Virus record (IMG/VR): IMGVR_UViG_3300003332_000015
Location: 1 to 64,000 of that record
Reading direction: 5' to 3' (one strand)
DNA length: 64,000 nt
Origin: a virus
Part shown: positions 35,656 to 43,934 of the stretch, one piece after another
How the letters are laid out: each line of letters begins with the position of its first letter
How positions within the stretch are numbered: the stretch's first letter is position 1
The notes under the pieces: generated by a model
The model's input: only the letters and a program-made list of their open reading frames with translations
Databases searched by the model: none
Told to the model about the DNA's origin: nothing
Translations under genes and position numbers: made by a program

Positions 35656-36001
35656 CTATGTTCTTCTTTAGTATATCAGCAACAGTCTTTTTTCTATTTG
35701 CCTGTTGATCTTCAATACTTTTAGTACTATCTTTTACACTGTCAACTTTTGCTTTACTTACTTTCAGTATTTTTTTATGTTCAATACTTTTTTCTTTAAT
35801 AAGTTGAACTTCCTTACTCATTGCTTGTCTAATTTCTTTAGATGTTTCTACTTCTTTCTTAGCATCTTTAATCTTTTGTTTAGCCTTCTTTACATCTTCA
35901 GAATCTAACAAAGATAGATTATTCTTAACATACATAATCCCTAAAATAGAAACTATGATAAGACTTATTACTTCAATAATTTTAATAATAGTTTTCTTCA
36001 T
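35648..36001 (-). CDS. Membrane-anchored coiled-coil protein (inner-membrane spanin-like), 117 aa
   Basis: A single N-terminal transmembrane helix (TIIKIIEVISLIIVSILGIM) is followed by a long Lys/Glu/Ser coiled-coil (KKAKQKIKDAKKEVETSK; KILKVSKAKVDSVKDSTKS). That is the layout of inner-membrane spanins, but the partner lipoprotein is not adjacent. The ATG at 36001 directly abuts the late-promoter motif, with no room for a ribosome binding site. Confidence 0.6.
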   Translation of the reverse strand: MKKTIIKIIEVISLIIVSILGIMYVKNNLSLLDSEDVKKAKQKIKDAKKEVETSKEIRQAMSKEVQLIKEKSIEHKKILKVSKAKVDSVKDSTKSIEDQQANRKKTVADILKKNIDG

Positions 36002-36014
36002 ATTATATTAGTAA
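36002..36014 (-). promoter_or_regulatory. Late-promoter motif abutting a start codon
   Basis: Exact TTACTAATATAAT immediately before the ATG of the 35648-36001 gene; it also encodes the last residues of the broken endonuclease. Confidence 0.55.
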
Positions 36015-36221
36015 CAAGATTAACTTTTTTAGGTCTACCAAATGTCCATCCATTATTTAAATAATTTTGTAAATCAGTTAGTTTAACAATCTTTCCAATA
36101 CAATCTTTATTTATATATCGTCTCCCTTTATTTACAGCAGGTTTCCTTCTCTTACTTTCTGACATATGTCTTTTACTTTCAGAACTCCGCTTTTTACCTT
36201 TAAGAGCTATAGATAACCTTT

Positions 36222-36243
36222 GTCTTGTCATAGTCTTGTCATA
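36222..36243. repeat. Exact 11-bp tandem duplication
   Basis: GTCTTGTCATA occurs twice in direct succession on the plus strand and shifts the frame of the HNH gene. The exact identity of the copies suggests a recent slippage event. Confidence 0.9.
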
Positions 36244-36727
36244 TCACTAACTATTCTTCCTTTCTGAGATTCTGATATCTTATGTTTATGTTCTTCACTC
36301 ATATGTTTATTATAGTAATGATGATTTTTACCTTTTTTAGCTTCTGATATTTTTTTACGTGTTTCAATAGTACATGGTGGTTTATCTTGACGTAACCTAG
36401 CGTGCTGTTTAGAGGTTAACTTAGGAGAATATTTTACATTTTTTGACATAAACATAAAAGCATAAGTCATTGACCCTCCATAAATCTTCCAAAGAATTAG
36501 ATGAGCAATGAAATGTTCTCTTGCTGTAAGACGAATTATATTTTCAGGTTCATCACTTCCACCTAAAGCTCTAGGTATGATATGGTGTTTTTCTGTATAA
36601 GTATCTTTTGGGATTTTTCTTAATTTTCTTGAATCGATAAATTTGTCGTATCTAATTTTATGAATAGAATTCATTGTACTAACCTTTTTAATTTTTAAGT
36701 CACTTCAATGACTGTTAATATATTATT

Positions 36728-36793
36728 AAAAGTTAGGGGAGAAGGTTAATCTCCCCAACAGGTTGAAGCCTGATGTCCCCATTTTTTACTTTT
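36728..36793 (-). ncRNA. Conserved three-stem RNA element upstream of HNH gene, copy 2
   Basis: Outer pairing 36728-36733 with 36788-36793, hairpin CAGG/CCTG (36759-36762 with 36769-36772), and hairpin GGGGAG/CTCCCC (36736-36741 with 36751-36756), followed on the minus strand by CTAAC. It begins at the end of the 36799-37392 gene. A degenerate promoter-like AT-rich stretch and another small hairpin lie between it and the HNH start. Confidence 0.45.
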
Positions 36794-36798
36794 TTTAA

Positions 36799-37392
36799 TT
36801 ATTCTGTTGACGCTACTTCTGCAGGTTCACTTGTTGCAGGTTCAGTTTCAAGCGGAAAGACTTGAATTTTATCACCAGGTTCTAAAATAAAATCTGTATC
36901 TGGTAATCTTACTTCCTGTTCAACATCAATGATGATTGCATCAGCATCAAAAGCTGCTTGAGCTGATTCTAAACCAGGATCTTTTATTTCGTCCTCTTCT
37001 TCTTTCACTTTGTCCTTGTCTTCTAACATTTTGTCTTTCTCCTCGATTGACTCATCTTTACTTAATTTTTTAGAAATAGTTGTCATTGCTTTATCCAACT
37101 CTTTCATAAATTCATTAGCTATTTTATCATCTGATGTAGCAAGACCTTTTAATAGTTGAAGTCCTTTCATCTGGGATTCATTATCACCACCAAAATTACC
37201 TTGCATATCTTTTACTATTTTTTTAGTATCTACTTTTTCTTTTATTTTTTCCATCTTTTCTCTCCATTGTGTATAACAGACAGCAACTCTTTGTTCCTGT
37301 GAATCAAACTCTTTATTTTTAGTTAATGTACTTATACATCGACTTATAAAATCTTTTTCTTTTTCAGCTTTATTAGGTTTTGGTAAAGGCAT
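36799..37392 (-). CDS. Head-core-like protein with C-terminal GDKI tag module, 197 aa
   Basis: The N-terminus MPLPKPNKAEKEKDFISRC then RVAVCYTQW is a motif seen at the start of several phage head-morphogenesis proteins. The middle is a Lys/Glu-rich coiled-coil (KKLSKDESIEEKDKMLED). Residues 153-182 carry a variant module (IIDVEQEVRLPDTDFIL then EPGDKIQVFPLE), here near the C-terminus with one extra residue before Glu. This resembles the 55199-55927 protein in order and suggests a scaffold or prohead-core relative. It closes the operon with the ADP-ribosyltransferase-like gene. Confidence 0.7.
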   Translation of the reverse strand: MPLPKPNKAEKEKDFISRCISTLTKNKEFDSQEQRVAVCYTQWREKMEKIKEKVDTKKIVKDMQGNFGGDNESQMKGLQLLKGLATSDDKIANEFMKELDKAMTTISKKLSKDESIEEKDKMLEDKDKVKEEEDEIKDPGLESAQAAFDADAIIIDVEQEVRLPDTDFILEPGDKIQVFPLETEPATSEPAEVASTE

Positions 37393-37396
37393 AATT

Positions 37397-37579
37397 TTAT
37401 CCTATTAAATTTCTTTGCATCGTATTTATAAATTGACTCATAAATTCTTTATCATTAGGTAATACATCTAAAACTGCTTGTGCAAATTGTGATCCACCGT
37501 TAGGATTCCTCATAAGAAGTTTTACCATATTTTGCATAATAATATCATCTTCTTTTAGACTTTTCTTTATTACTTTCAT
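37397..37579 (-). CDS. Small helical protein with possible targeting N-terminus, 60 aa
   Basis: The start MKVIKKSLKE fits a short N-terminal peptide ending L-K-E, like the neighbouring protein at 37579-39381. The rest is amphipathic helix (MQNMVKLLMRNPNGGSQF; DKEFMSQFINTMQRNLIG). It overlaps the upstream stop (TAATG), has AAGGAAA as ribosome binding site, and is followed by the tagged 36799-37392 gene. Packaging in the head is a guess. Confidence 0.6.
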   Translation of the reverse strand: MKVIKKSLKEDDIIMQNMVKLLMRNPNGGSQFAQAVLDVLPNDKEFMSQFINTMQRNLIG

Positions 37580-39381
37580 TACATAAATTTCCTTAATATA
37601 CCTATTAAAATTTTAATTATTGGTTTTGGTATTGGTAATGAGTCTGATCTATTTTCCATTTGATCTAACATATAAGTATAATAAGCTTTATTAGCTATAA
37701 AATACTTTGTCATTAAACCAGCTGGAGTATCTACTACAATACCACCATCTTTTTCCACTGAGTGTACTACATCACCAAATATATTTTTTATTCTTGGTAT
37801 CAGAGTTTTAACAAATAATTTAGGAGGTTGTTTAAATTCTCCTCCACTTCTTTTCTCTAACATAATAGCTAGATTCTGTGTCATTACTCCCCATATAGGA
37901 TCTCGACCTACTTCTACTTGCATTTGTGTAAATGCACCGATAATAGATTTAGGAGAACCAAAAGTTGCTACTAATTTATACATACCACTATTTTGTTTTC
38001 TAGCAGCTATTCCACCTGTTTTATCTCCAAAGAAAGTCCATGCTACTGCACGACTTTCAAACTTACCTTGATCCCAAGAAGCACCTACTGCTTTTTGGTA
38101 TGAGTCTCTGAAATTAGAATATAGAGCATCTTGCTCTTGTTTTGATAAATCATAGTATTTAAAACTTTCATTAAGTACATGAGAATATTTAATATTATAA
38201 AGTCCATCAATAATACTATCTATATAAACAGATTCATTAAGAGGAGGTTCTGTTGAAATTATAAATCTTTTAGCTGTTTTAATTTCACCTGTTTTCCATC
38301 TAGGAATAGATGTTCCCATTGTACCAATATCTTCTTTCCATTCACCACCTGACCAAATACCGTCATGCCATATTCCACCAGAAAAAATACCACCTAGAAA
38401 ATTACCGTAACTCCAATCTCCACCACTAAAATTTCCTTTGTGCCATTTACCTTTTTTCCATATACCATTTAACCAAACATCACCGTACCATTGACCTGAT
38501 ACCCAAGTACCCTTATTCCAAATAAATTCTTTATCTTCTGATATAATAATTTCAGCTTCTTCTACTTTAGCTTTCACAAACCAAGGAAAATCTTTTTGAA
38601 AATCTTTAAGACTATACCCTTCAGGGGTATCAATAGACTTTACAGTACCTTTAAAATAGTCTAATAAAATTTCAGCTTCATCTGCTCTTGACTGTACTTT
38701 ACCCATGTCCTTTGCAGGTATCCATCCACCATTAGGTAGTTTTTTACCTGTAGAAATTACACCGTCACTTCCTACTTCATAGTCAATAATTTTACCGTCA
38801 TAATCAGTTTTAGCATATTCAAAAGGAATAGCAGTATCATAAGCATATGAAACTACAACATTACCATCATGATTACCGGTAAATATAATTCCTCTTACCC
38901 CTCGAATACTACATATACCATTTTTTACATAAGAATCAACAAAATTATTATAAGCAACGTCTGCTGAGTAAGATGGTTCATCTAATGTTTTCTCTAACAT
39001 CTTTGACCAATTAAATATATTTCTAGGTAAATCAATAGTATCATGATAAATCCTATAATGATCAATTAACTGGTCATTCAATGTATATTTATCACCAAAA
39101 ACAGATTTCGAAATATTATAATCAAAAATAAGTAAATTTTTAGGGTTAATACGACACTTTAATAATGTATCACCATAGTGTGTCATATTACTTTTTAGTT
39201 GTGAAGAAAGATCATATGTTAAATAAAATCCTTTTCCATACATTGATCCATACCCAGGTTTAAATCCAGTATCAATAATTCCTAGAGCATCTCCCATACT
39301 TGTTCTATGATAAGCAAGTAAATAATTACTATGATATGTTATGGATTCTTTTAATACTGTTCCAAAATCTATTTTTCTCAT
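37579..39381 (-). CDS. ADP-ribosyltransferase-like protein with W-x-x-G repeat domain, 600 aa
   Basis: Residues ~20-60 (LLAYHRTSMGDALGIIDTGF, then PGYGSMYGKGFYLTYDLSSQ) resemble the ART/PARP core: His in the first strand, GFYLT-type Tyr strand after a glycine-rich loop. FDYNISKSVFGD and VSYAYDTAIPFEYAK follow as in phage ART-like proteins. Residues ~285-350 are repeats of W-x-x-G-x-W form (WNKGTWVSGQWYGDVWLNG; GGDWSYGNFLGGIFSGG). The C-terminal half is helical and unassigned. The start MRKIDFGTVLKE ends L-K-E, a candidate prohead-protease site, so it may be an injected enzyme. Catalytic Glu not located. Confidence 0.55.
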   Translation of the reverse strand: MRKIDFGTVLKESITYHSNYLLAYHRTSMGDALGIIDTGFKPGYGSMYGKGFYLTYDLSSQLKSNMTHYGDTLLKCRINPKNLLIFDYNISKSVFGDKYTLNDQLIDHYRIYHDTIDLPRNIFNWSKMLEKTLDEPSYSADVAYNNFVDSYVKNGICSIRGVRGIIFTGNHDGNVVVSYAYDTAIPFEYAKTDYDGKIIDYEVGSDGVISTGKKLPNGGWIPAKDMGKVQSRADEAEILLDYFKGTVKSIDTPEGYSLKDFQKDFPWFVKAKVEEAEIIISEDKEFIWNKGTWVSGQWYGDVWLNGIWKKGKWHKGNFSGGDWSYGNFLGGIFSGGIWHDGIWSGGEWKEDIGTMGTSIPRWKTGEIKTAKRFIISTEPPLNESVYIDSIIDGLYNIKYSHVLNESFKYYDLSKQEQDALYSNFRDSYQKAVGASWDQGKFESRAVAWTFFGDKTGGIAARKQNSGMYKLVATFGSPKSIIGAFTQMQVEVGRDPIWGVMTQNLAIMLEKRSGGEFKQPPKLFVKTLIPRIKNIFGDVVHSVEKDGGIVVDTPAGLMTKYFIANKAYYTYMLDQMENRSDSLPIPKPIIKILIGILRKFM

Positions 39382-39409
39382 TATTAATTAAACCTTTAAA
39401 ATTCTTGTT

Positions 39410-39422
39410 ATTATATTAGTAA
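39410..39422 (-). promoter_or_regulatory. Late-promoter motif
   Basis: Exact TTACTAATATAAT, 28 bases before the start of the ADP-ribosyltransferase-like gene. Confidence 0.65.
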
Positions 39423-39429
39423 TCAAACT

Positions 39430-40230
39430 TTACTTTTTCTTCTTTTGTTTTTGCCATTGTTTAAGAGCTGCTTGTCTTAATTTTTCTCTAGTTTCTTTAG
39501 ATACAATTTTACCTTTATTTGATTTTGATATTTTAAAACGTGTTTCCTTTGTTATAACTCTTCCTTTACTTATTTCACTTATTCTTTTCTTTTTCTTATC
39601 AGCTACATCTTTACCATATCTTTCTTCATATGAAATACCTTTTTGTGATTTACTTATTTTCTTTTTTGATTTATCAGAATGATGTTTACCTGTCATACCA
39701 GGACTAGGATTATCTTTTTTAGAATCACTTATTTTCTTTTTAGTTTCTTCTTATCGAGGTCTCCCTTTTAAAGAACTACTAACTTTTTCTTTCCACTTTT
39801 TAGCACCTTCTTTGCCCATTGTCTCGATATGTGTTTTACCTTTTTGTATTTTACTAAGATGATTTTTAACTTCTTTAGAACGTATTTTTCCTCTATTTGA
39901 ATCACCAATTTTTTTCTTATGTTCTTCGCTCATTTCTATACTTTCTTTTAATCTTTGGTATTGTTTAGATGTTAAAGTATTAATATGTCTACCGTCTTGT
40001 GATAGTAACCAAAAAGCATATGTCATTTGTTTTCCATAAGCTTTCCACAAAATTAGGTGAGCGATATAGTGTTCTCTTGCTGTTAAGATTATAAGATTTA
40101 AAGGTTCATTAGAGCCACCCAAGGATCTTGGGAGAATATGATGTTCTTCTGTATAAAAATTTTTTGATCTTTTTCTAATAGGACGTGATTGGATAAATTT
40201 GTCGTAGCGGATTTTATGAATATTCTTTAT
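39430..40230 (-). pseudogene. HNH homing endonuclease with ATA in start position and an internal stop
   Basis: The whole frame reads as a typical HNH/NUMOD3 enzyme: KNIHKIRYDKFIQSRPIR, YTEEHHILPRSLGGSNEP, LTAREHYIAHLILWKAYGK, then repeats ending KLRQAALKQWQKQKKK. Two defects are visible. The codon at the expected start (40230-40228) is ATA, correctly spaced after AGGAG, where the sibling genes have ATG. A TAA at 39753-39751 interrupts GRPR-stop-EETKKKISDSKKD in the same frame. Full-length enzyme is unlikely to be made. Confidence 0.8.
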
Positions 40231-40273
40231 GTGTGACTCCTGTAATTTTTAATGGTACTCTAATACCTTTTAC

Positions 40274-40286
40274 ATTATATTAGTAA
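40274..40286 (-). promoter_or_regulatory. Late-promoter motif for HNH pseudogene
   Basis: Exact TTACTAATATAAT; the leader that follows holds a small GGTA/TACC hairpin and AGGAG, as in the 27443-28081 gene. Confidence 0.6.
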
Positions 40287-40296
40287 GAAAAAATAA

Positions 40297-40357
40297 AAAG
40301 AGTTAGGAGGAATGGAGTCACCAATTCCTCCGAACAAGTTAGAGCTTGTTTCTCTTT
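40297..40357 (-). ncRNA. Conserved three-stem RNA element upstream of HNH gene, copy 3
   Basis: Outer stem 40297-40302 with 40352-40357 (AAAGAG/CTCTTT), hairpin ACAAG/CTTGT (40334-40338 with 40345-40349), and an 8-bp hairpin GGAGGAAT/ATTCCTCC (40306-40313 with 40324-40331), then CTAAC and a T-rich run. It begins at the stop codon of the AAA+ gene. Terminator function is possible for this copy. Confidence 0.5.
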
Positions 40358-41840
40358 ACTTAAATTGATATTCTCTTAACATTTGAAAAGCTCTTGTTTG
40401 CCAAGCTGAATCTGGTCGACCTGCTTCATGAGCTGCAAGTCTAAAAATTAGTATATAATTAAAAGATCTATAATCCATTTCTGATAATGCAGGAAGAGCT
40501 GCTGTAGCAAACTCAAAAACATCATCTCTCATACTATCGGTTATTTCAGTAATTTCGGCATACATATTATATAATGAATCTTTTATTAAAGCTAATGATT
40601 CTTCTTTAGTCCAATTTAATGTATAAGTAACACCTTTTAATCTTTGTTCTATAGCTGAATTTAAAGTTAATAAATTTGATATAAAAATAATTTTTGATTC
40701 AAAATCGAAATCTTCATCTATAACAATATCAGTTCCATAAACTTTAATTGGATTAATAACACTTATTCTTCTTACTGGTTTCATATCAAGTACTTTTTTA
40801 AGTAAGTTAACCATTGCCTCATCTTTAAAAACTGAATCATTATCATCAAAAATAACTATTTCATCTTTTCTATTCTGATAAAGAGCATTTATAAATCCAG
40901 TATAACCACCCATTTTTTGATCAACTTTTACAGGTTTAACACCTTCTTCTTTTAAGACTCTTTCTACTGTTTCAGTTTTTCCAGTACCAGGCTTCCCATG
41001 TAATAATAAACCAGGTAATACTTTTGATCCTTGTGCTAATAAACGAACATCAGCTTCAATATTCTCCATTATAATTACTGGTCCTGTTTTAAAAGAAGCT
41101 TCATAAATAGCTTGAAGAGCAGGATCTTTTAATGTAGCTGTAACAGGTGTACCAACTTGAACAGTAACACCAGGTACTGAAGCTGTATTAACTTGTATTT
41201 TACCGTTTTTAGAGAGTTCCTTTACATAATAAGTTAACTTACCAGCATTTAATGTTTTTCCTGATCTATATTTAGTTTGAAAAAATGTTGTAATAGTTAT
41301 TGCTTTACTGTGATAATCATATCTACCATCTTTAAGGTCTTGTACATCCTGTGGATTATCATCAAACCATGCCATAAGCATATCAGTTATCTTTACTGCT
41401 TCATGTAGTTTACCACTTCTATTTGTAGATTCTTCGTATCTTAAGTATTCACCAGTAATTATGTCAACTACTTGATCAATAGTTTGTACTATATTAAAAC
41501 CATTAAGATCAATATTTTGATCAGGAGTTAAACTATCTTCTTCACTATATAAATCAATAGACTGTAATACTTCACTACCTGTTATCATGAAATTAAATCT
41601 AATAGCCCCTGTTCCCATAAACCCAAAATAAGATTGGAATTTACCATAAGCATCTGTAAACATCTCAGGAATAGGAGAAATACCAATTGGTATACCTACT
41701 CTTCTTGAAATTACAGCAGCTGCTTTCTGTGCTACAAATAAAGATTTACCTTTTCTGAAAGAAGCCTCTTGTAGCATAAAGTGATCTTCTAATTCTTTTA
41801 TATCACTTTTTTCAAATACTTCGTTATTAATTAATCGCAT
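40356..41840 (-). CDS. AAA+ ATPase, 494 aa
   Basis: Walker A HGKPGTGKT at residues 281-289 and Walker B EIVIFDDND at 327-335. Sensor-1 is probably IIFISNLL, and an arginine-finger candidate lies in AIEQRLKGV. The N-terminal 250 residues are unlike common AAA+ proteins (AQKAAAVISRRVGIPIG; TTFFQTKYRSGKTLNAGKL). It sits among late genes and has a late-promoter motif, so a role in assembly or in remodelling a virion/host target is more likely than replication. Substrate unknown. A 7-bp inverted repeat encloses its promoter, next to AGGATGAGG. Confidence 0.8.
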   Translation of the reverse strand: MRLINNEVFEKSDIKELEDHFMLQEASFRKGKSLFVAQKAAAVISRRVGIPIGISPIPEMFTDAYGKFQSYFGFMGTGAIRFNFMITGSEVLQSIDLYSEEDSLTPDQNIDLNGFNIVQTIDQVVDIITGEYLRYEESTNRSGKLHEAVKITDMLMAWFDDNPQDVQDLKDGRYDYHSKAITITTFFQTKYRSGKTLNAGKLTYYVKELSKNGKIQVNTASVPGVTVQVGTPVTATLKDPALQAIYEASFKTGPVIIMENIEADVRLLAQGSKVLPGLLLHGKPGTGKTETVERVLKEEGVKPVKVDQKMGGYTGFINALYQNRKDEIVIFDDNDSVFKDEAMVNLLKKVLDMKPVRRISVINPIKVYGTDIVIDEDFDFESKIIFISNLLTLNSAIEQRLKGVTYTLNWTKEESLALIKDSLYNMYAEITEITDSMRDDVFEFATAALPALSEMDYRSFNYILIFRLAAHEAGRPDSAWQTRAFQMLREYQFK

Positions 41841-41857
41841 ATTATATACCTCATCCT

Positions 41858-41882
41858 CTAATTATATTATATTAGTAATTAG
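41858..41882 (-). repeat. Inverted repeat enclosing AAA+ gene promoter
   Basis: CTAATTA (41858-41864) and TAATTAG (41876-41882) flank an 11-base loop with the promoter core. The ribosome binding site AGGATGAGG follows directly. Confidence 0.55.
41866..41878 (-). promoter_or_regulatory. Late-promoter motif
   Basis: Exact TTACTAATATAAT, 26 bases before the AAA+ ATPase start. Confidence 0.65.
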
Positions 41883-42253
41883 TTTTTGCTTTTCTTTTTC
41901 TTTTTTATAGTTGGCTTAAAATTATCTTTACCTATCTTTTTATCTAGTAGTACATCTAACCTACTATAAAATCTCCAACATATTCCTATATAAAATATAG
42001 AAGCCATTGTAAGTAGTTCTAAAGTATTCCAAATCAAATCATAAGTAATAATTATACTTCTTTGGTATATAAAACTTAATACTAATAAACAAAAAGAAGC
42101 TAGTATATTTTTTGAGTGATCTGTTTTAACTGCTTCCCATAACTTCCCAACTATAGATACAAAACCTAATGACATAAAAGCAATAGTTGCTATTGGAAGC
42201 ATAAAGTTTAAAAATTTTAAAATTTGATCTTTAAATTCTATTAAAAATTCCAT
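41879..42253 (-). CDS. Small multi-pass membrane protein, 124 aa
   Basis: Three hydrophobic segments are visible: FMLPIATIAFMSLGFVSIVG, ILASFCLLVLSFIYQ, and LLTMASIFYIGICWRFYS. A Lys-rich tail ends the protein (KPTIKKKKKSKN). It overlaps the stop of the SprT-like gene by one base. No holin family is recognisable, though a lysis or membrane role is possible for a late membrane protein of this size. Confidence 0.65.
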   Translation of the reverse strand: MEFLIEFKDQILKFLNFMLPIATIAFMSLGFVSIVGKLWEAVKTDHSKNILASFCLLVLSFIYQRSIIITYDLIWNTLELLTMASIFYIGICWRFYSRLDVLLDKKIGKDNFKPTIKKKKKSKN

Positions 42254-42963
42254 TATAATATTGCCCCTTGTATATCTTGTTGAAGTTTTAGATATATTTC
42301 ATCTTTTAAAATAAAAAATGATCCTTTGTTTAAACTAGTATTTAAAGTTCTTGAAATAGTAAATCTTTGTAATTCTACTAAATTTGAAATACCAAATTCA
42401 ATTCTATCAATATCTCTTTTAGACGTAATAGCATGGTCTATATTTCTTCTGAAAGATTTTTTTTCATTATCTAATTTACGAAAAACACCTATTAGTAATT
42501 GACGCATATTCTTTCTATGTAAAATATAAAAATATAATGGTTGACTAAAAGATACAGATGTTTCAACATTATAATCTGTAACATCTTCTGTTCTTTTTAC
42601 ATTATATTGAGGGAACTTTTTATTTATCTCAGCTATAGTTTGTAAAAATTCACGCCCATGTCCCTCTAAAGAATTTAAAACTTGTAAAAAATAAACATGT
42701 ACCATTTCATGTATTAAAATATCTCTTAATGTTTCAACAGATACATCAAAAAAAGTTGATAATGTTAATTTAGTAATATTAATAGTCTCACTAGGTTGTC
42801 CTCTTCTATAAGTATAAGAAACTCGTCCCATTGCGTTTTTTAATTTACTCCATTTTAATGGAAAATCTAAATTTAAATCATTATTAAAAATTTCAGTGTT
42901 TAACTCTTTAAACTCTTGATAGATATCAAATTTAGTATTATTTGCTAATTCGATATATTTCAT
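42253..42963 (-). CDS. SprT-like zinc metalloprotease, 236 aa
   Basis: The SprT core is present: NITKLTLSTFFDVSVETLRD then ILIHEMVHVYF with the HExxH zinc site at H85-H89, followed by GHGREF where H102 would be the third ligand. The N-terminal LNTEIFNNDLNLDFPLKWSK matches the family's opening. SprT/Spartan proteins cut DNA-bound or DNA-crosslinked proteins. The C-terminal half has no zinc ribbon and is unique. Phage relatives are usually replication or repair associated; here it lies among late genes. Confidence 0.8.
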   Translation of the reverse strand: MKYIELANNTKFDIYQEFKELNTEIFNNDLNLDFPLKWSKLKNAMGRVSYTYRRGQPSETINITKLTLSTFFDVSVETLRDILIHEMVHVYFLQVLNSLEGHGREFLQTIAEINKKFPQYNVKRTEDVTDYNVETSVSFSQPLYFYILHRKNMRQLLIGVFRKLDNEKKSFRRNIDHAITSKRDIDRIEFGISNLVELQRFTISRTLNTSLNKGSFFILKDEIYLKLQQDIQGAIL

Positions 42964-43931
42964 TTAATAAGACCTTTATCTTTTAATTTTTTAGTTAACA
43001 TAGAAGCCATTGGATTATTCCAAAATGATATTTGACGTAAAAGTCCATAAAGATGTTTATCAAGAAAAGCATCTCCATGAATTTTATCCCACTGTTTTGG
43101 TTTAATTGTTTGAGGGTATATACTACCATCAATTTGTGTTAAATTCCATGCAAAACCTTGCCAATTAAAACTTGGACTTGTACTTGAAACTTGAATATTA
43201 CTAACTTCTAAAATATCTTTAATATCTTTTCCTGTTATTTTACTTTCACCAAATGTATCAAGCCATTGATGAAACTCTAAAATTTTAATTTGTAATTCAT
43301 ATACCTCAGCACCATTATGTGATAATGCCCAATTATCATCTGGGTTAGCTACTTGGTAGTCATGATCAAGATCATCAGGATAAGGGGTTACTGTAGTAAG
43401 AAAAGAAAATGTTACACTATCATCAGCTTCTGAAATGAAACAATCAATTAGTTTTACTTGAGTATTCTCTGAACCCATAAGTGCTGTACGATGTTTTCTA
43501 AATCCCATAGTAAAATCTGATATAGTTCCTACATCCTTTAAGTCCGCTAAAGTAACAAACTCTAATAAATTACTATTAAATTGAATAGTACTCTCAAATT
43601 TCTTAGTAAATGTTTTATCATCAATAAACTTATCACCTGCTAAATCAATTGGAATAACTAAAGAGCCTTTAACATTTCCATTAAAGTCAATAAGATCTTG
43701 TGGTGGTGTCATAACTGTATATCTTTTAGTATTATGTGTTAGTGCTGTTCCACTAAAGACCGTTGATACCATAGGGGATTTTTTAATCCTATATGTAGTT
43801 ACCATCATATCTCTGTAAGAATCATAAAAAACTAAATATATTTTATAGCTACTAATTACTGCTCTAGAAATTTTTATAGATTTCAAATTTTCTAAACCTA
43901 GTTGTTTTTTTAACTGTAGTCCTGTTGTCAC
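42960..43931 (-). CDS. Hypothetical late protein, 323 aa, GTG start
   Basis: A mixed alpha/beta soluble protein starting at GTG 43931 (MTTGLQLKKQLGLENLKSIK). Recognisable phrases include YDSYRDMMVTTYRIKK and FHQWLDTFGESKITGKDIKD. The stop of the gene overlaps the SprT-like start. The neighbourhood suggests a virion or assembly protein, but nothing in the sequence identifies it. Confidence 0.6.
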   Translation of the reverse strand: MTTGLQLKKQLGLENLKSIKISRAVISSYKIYLVFYDSYRDMMVTTYRIKKSPMVSTVFSGTALTHNTKRYTVMTPPQDLIDFNGNVKGSLVIPIDLAGDKFIDDKTFTKKFESTIQFNSNLLEFVTLADLKDVGTISDFTMGFRKHRTALMGSENTQVKLIDCFISEADDSVTFSFLTTVTPYPDDLDHDYQVANPDDNWALSHNGAEVYELQIKILEFHQWLDTFGESKITGKDIKDILEVSNIQVSSTSPSFNWQGFAWNLTQIDGSIYPQTIKPKQWDKIHGDAFLDKHLYGLLRQISFWNNPMASMLTKKLKDKGLIK

Positions 43932-43934
43932 TTT

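Larger units (their letters stand above)
35998..36674 (-). pseudogene. HNH homing endonuclease broken by an 11-bp tandem duplication
   Basis: The N-terminal part (36228-36674) is a normal HNH domain (TEKHHIIPRALGGSDEPEN, LTAREHFIAHLILWKIYGG) with the start of NUMOD3 repeats, but it ends prematurely at GRIVSDMTRL. The second part (35998-36231) continues NUMOD3-like repeats (KGKKRSSESKRHMSESKRR) and ends in a NUMOD-like YLNNGWTFGRPKK. The break coincides with an exact tandem duplication of 11 bases (36222-36232 and 36233-36243); removing one copy restores a single frame reading SDMTRQRLSIALKG. Reinitiation at the ATG at 36231 could still make the C-terminal piece. Confidence 0.8.

Noticed and set aside
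28081-40357. Group I intron hypothesis for the structured RNA next to HNH genes
   Set aside because: Elements are only ~60 bases, lie between complete genes and do not interrupt an exon; no intron core seen.
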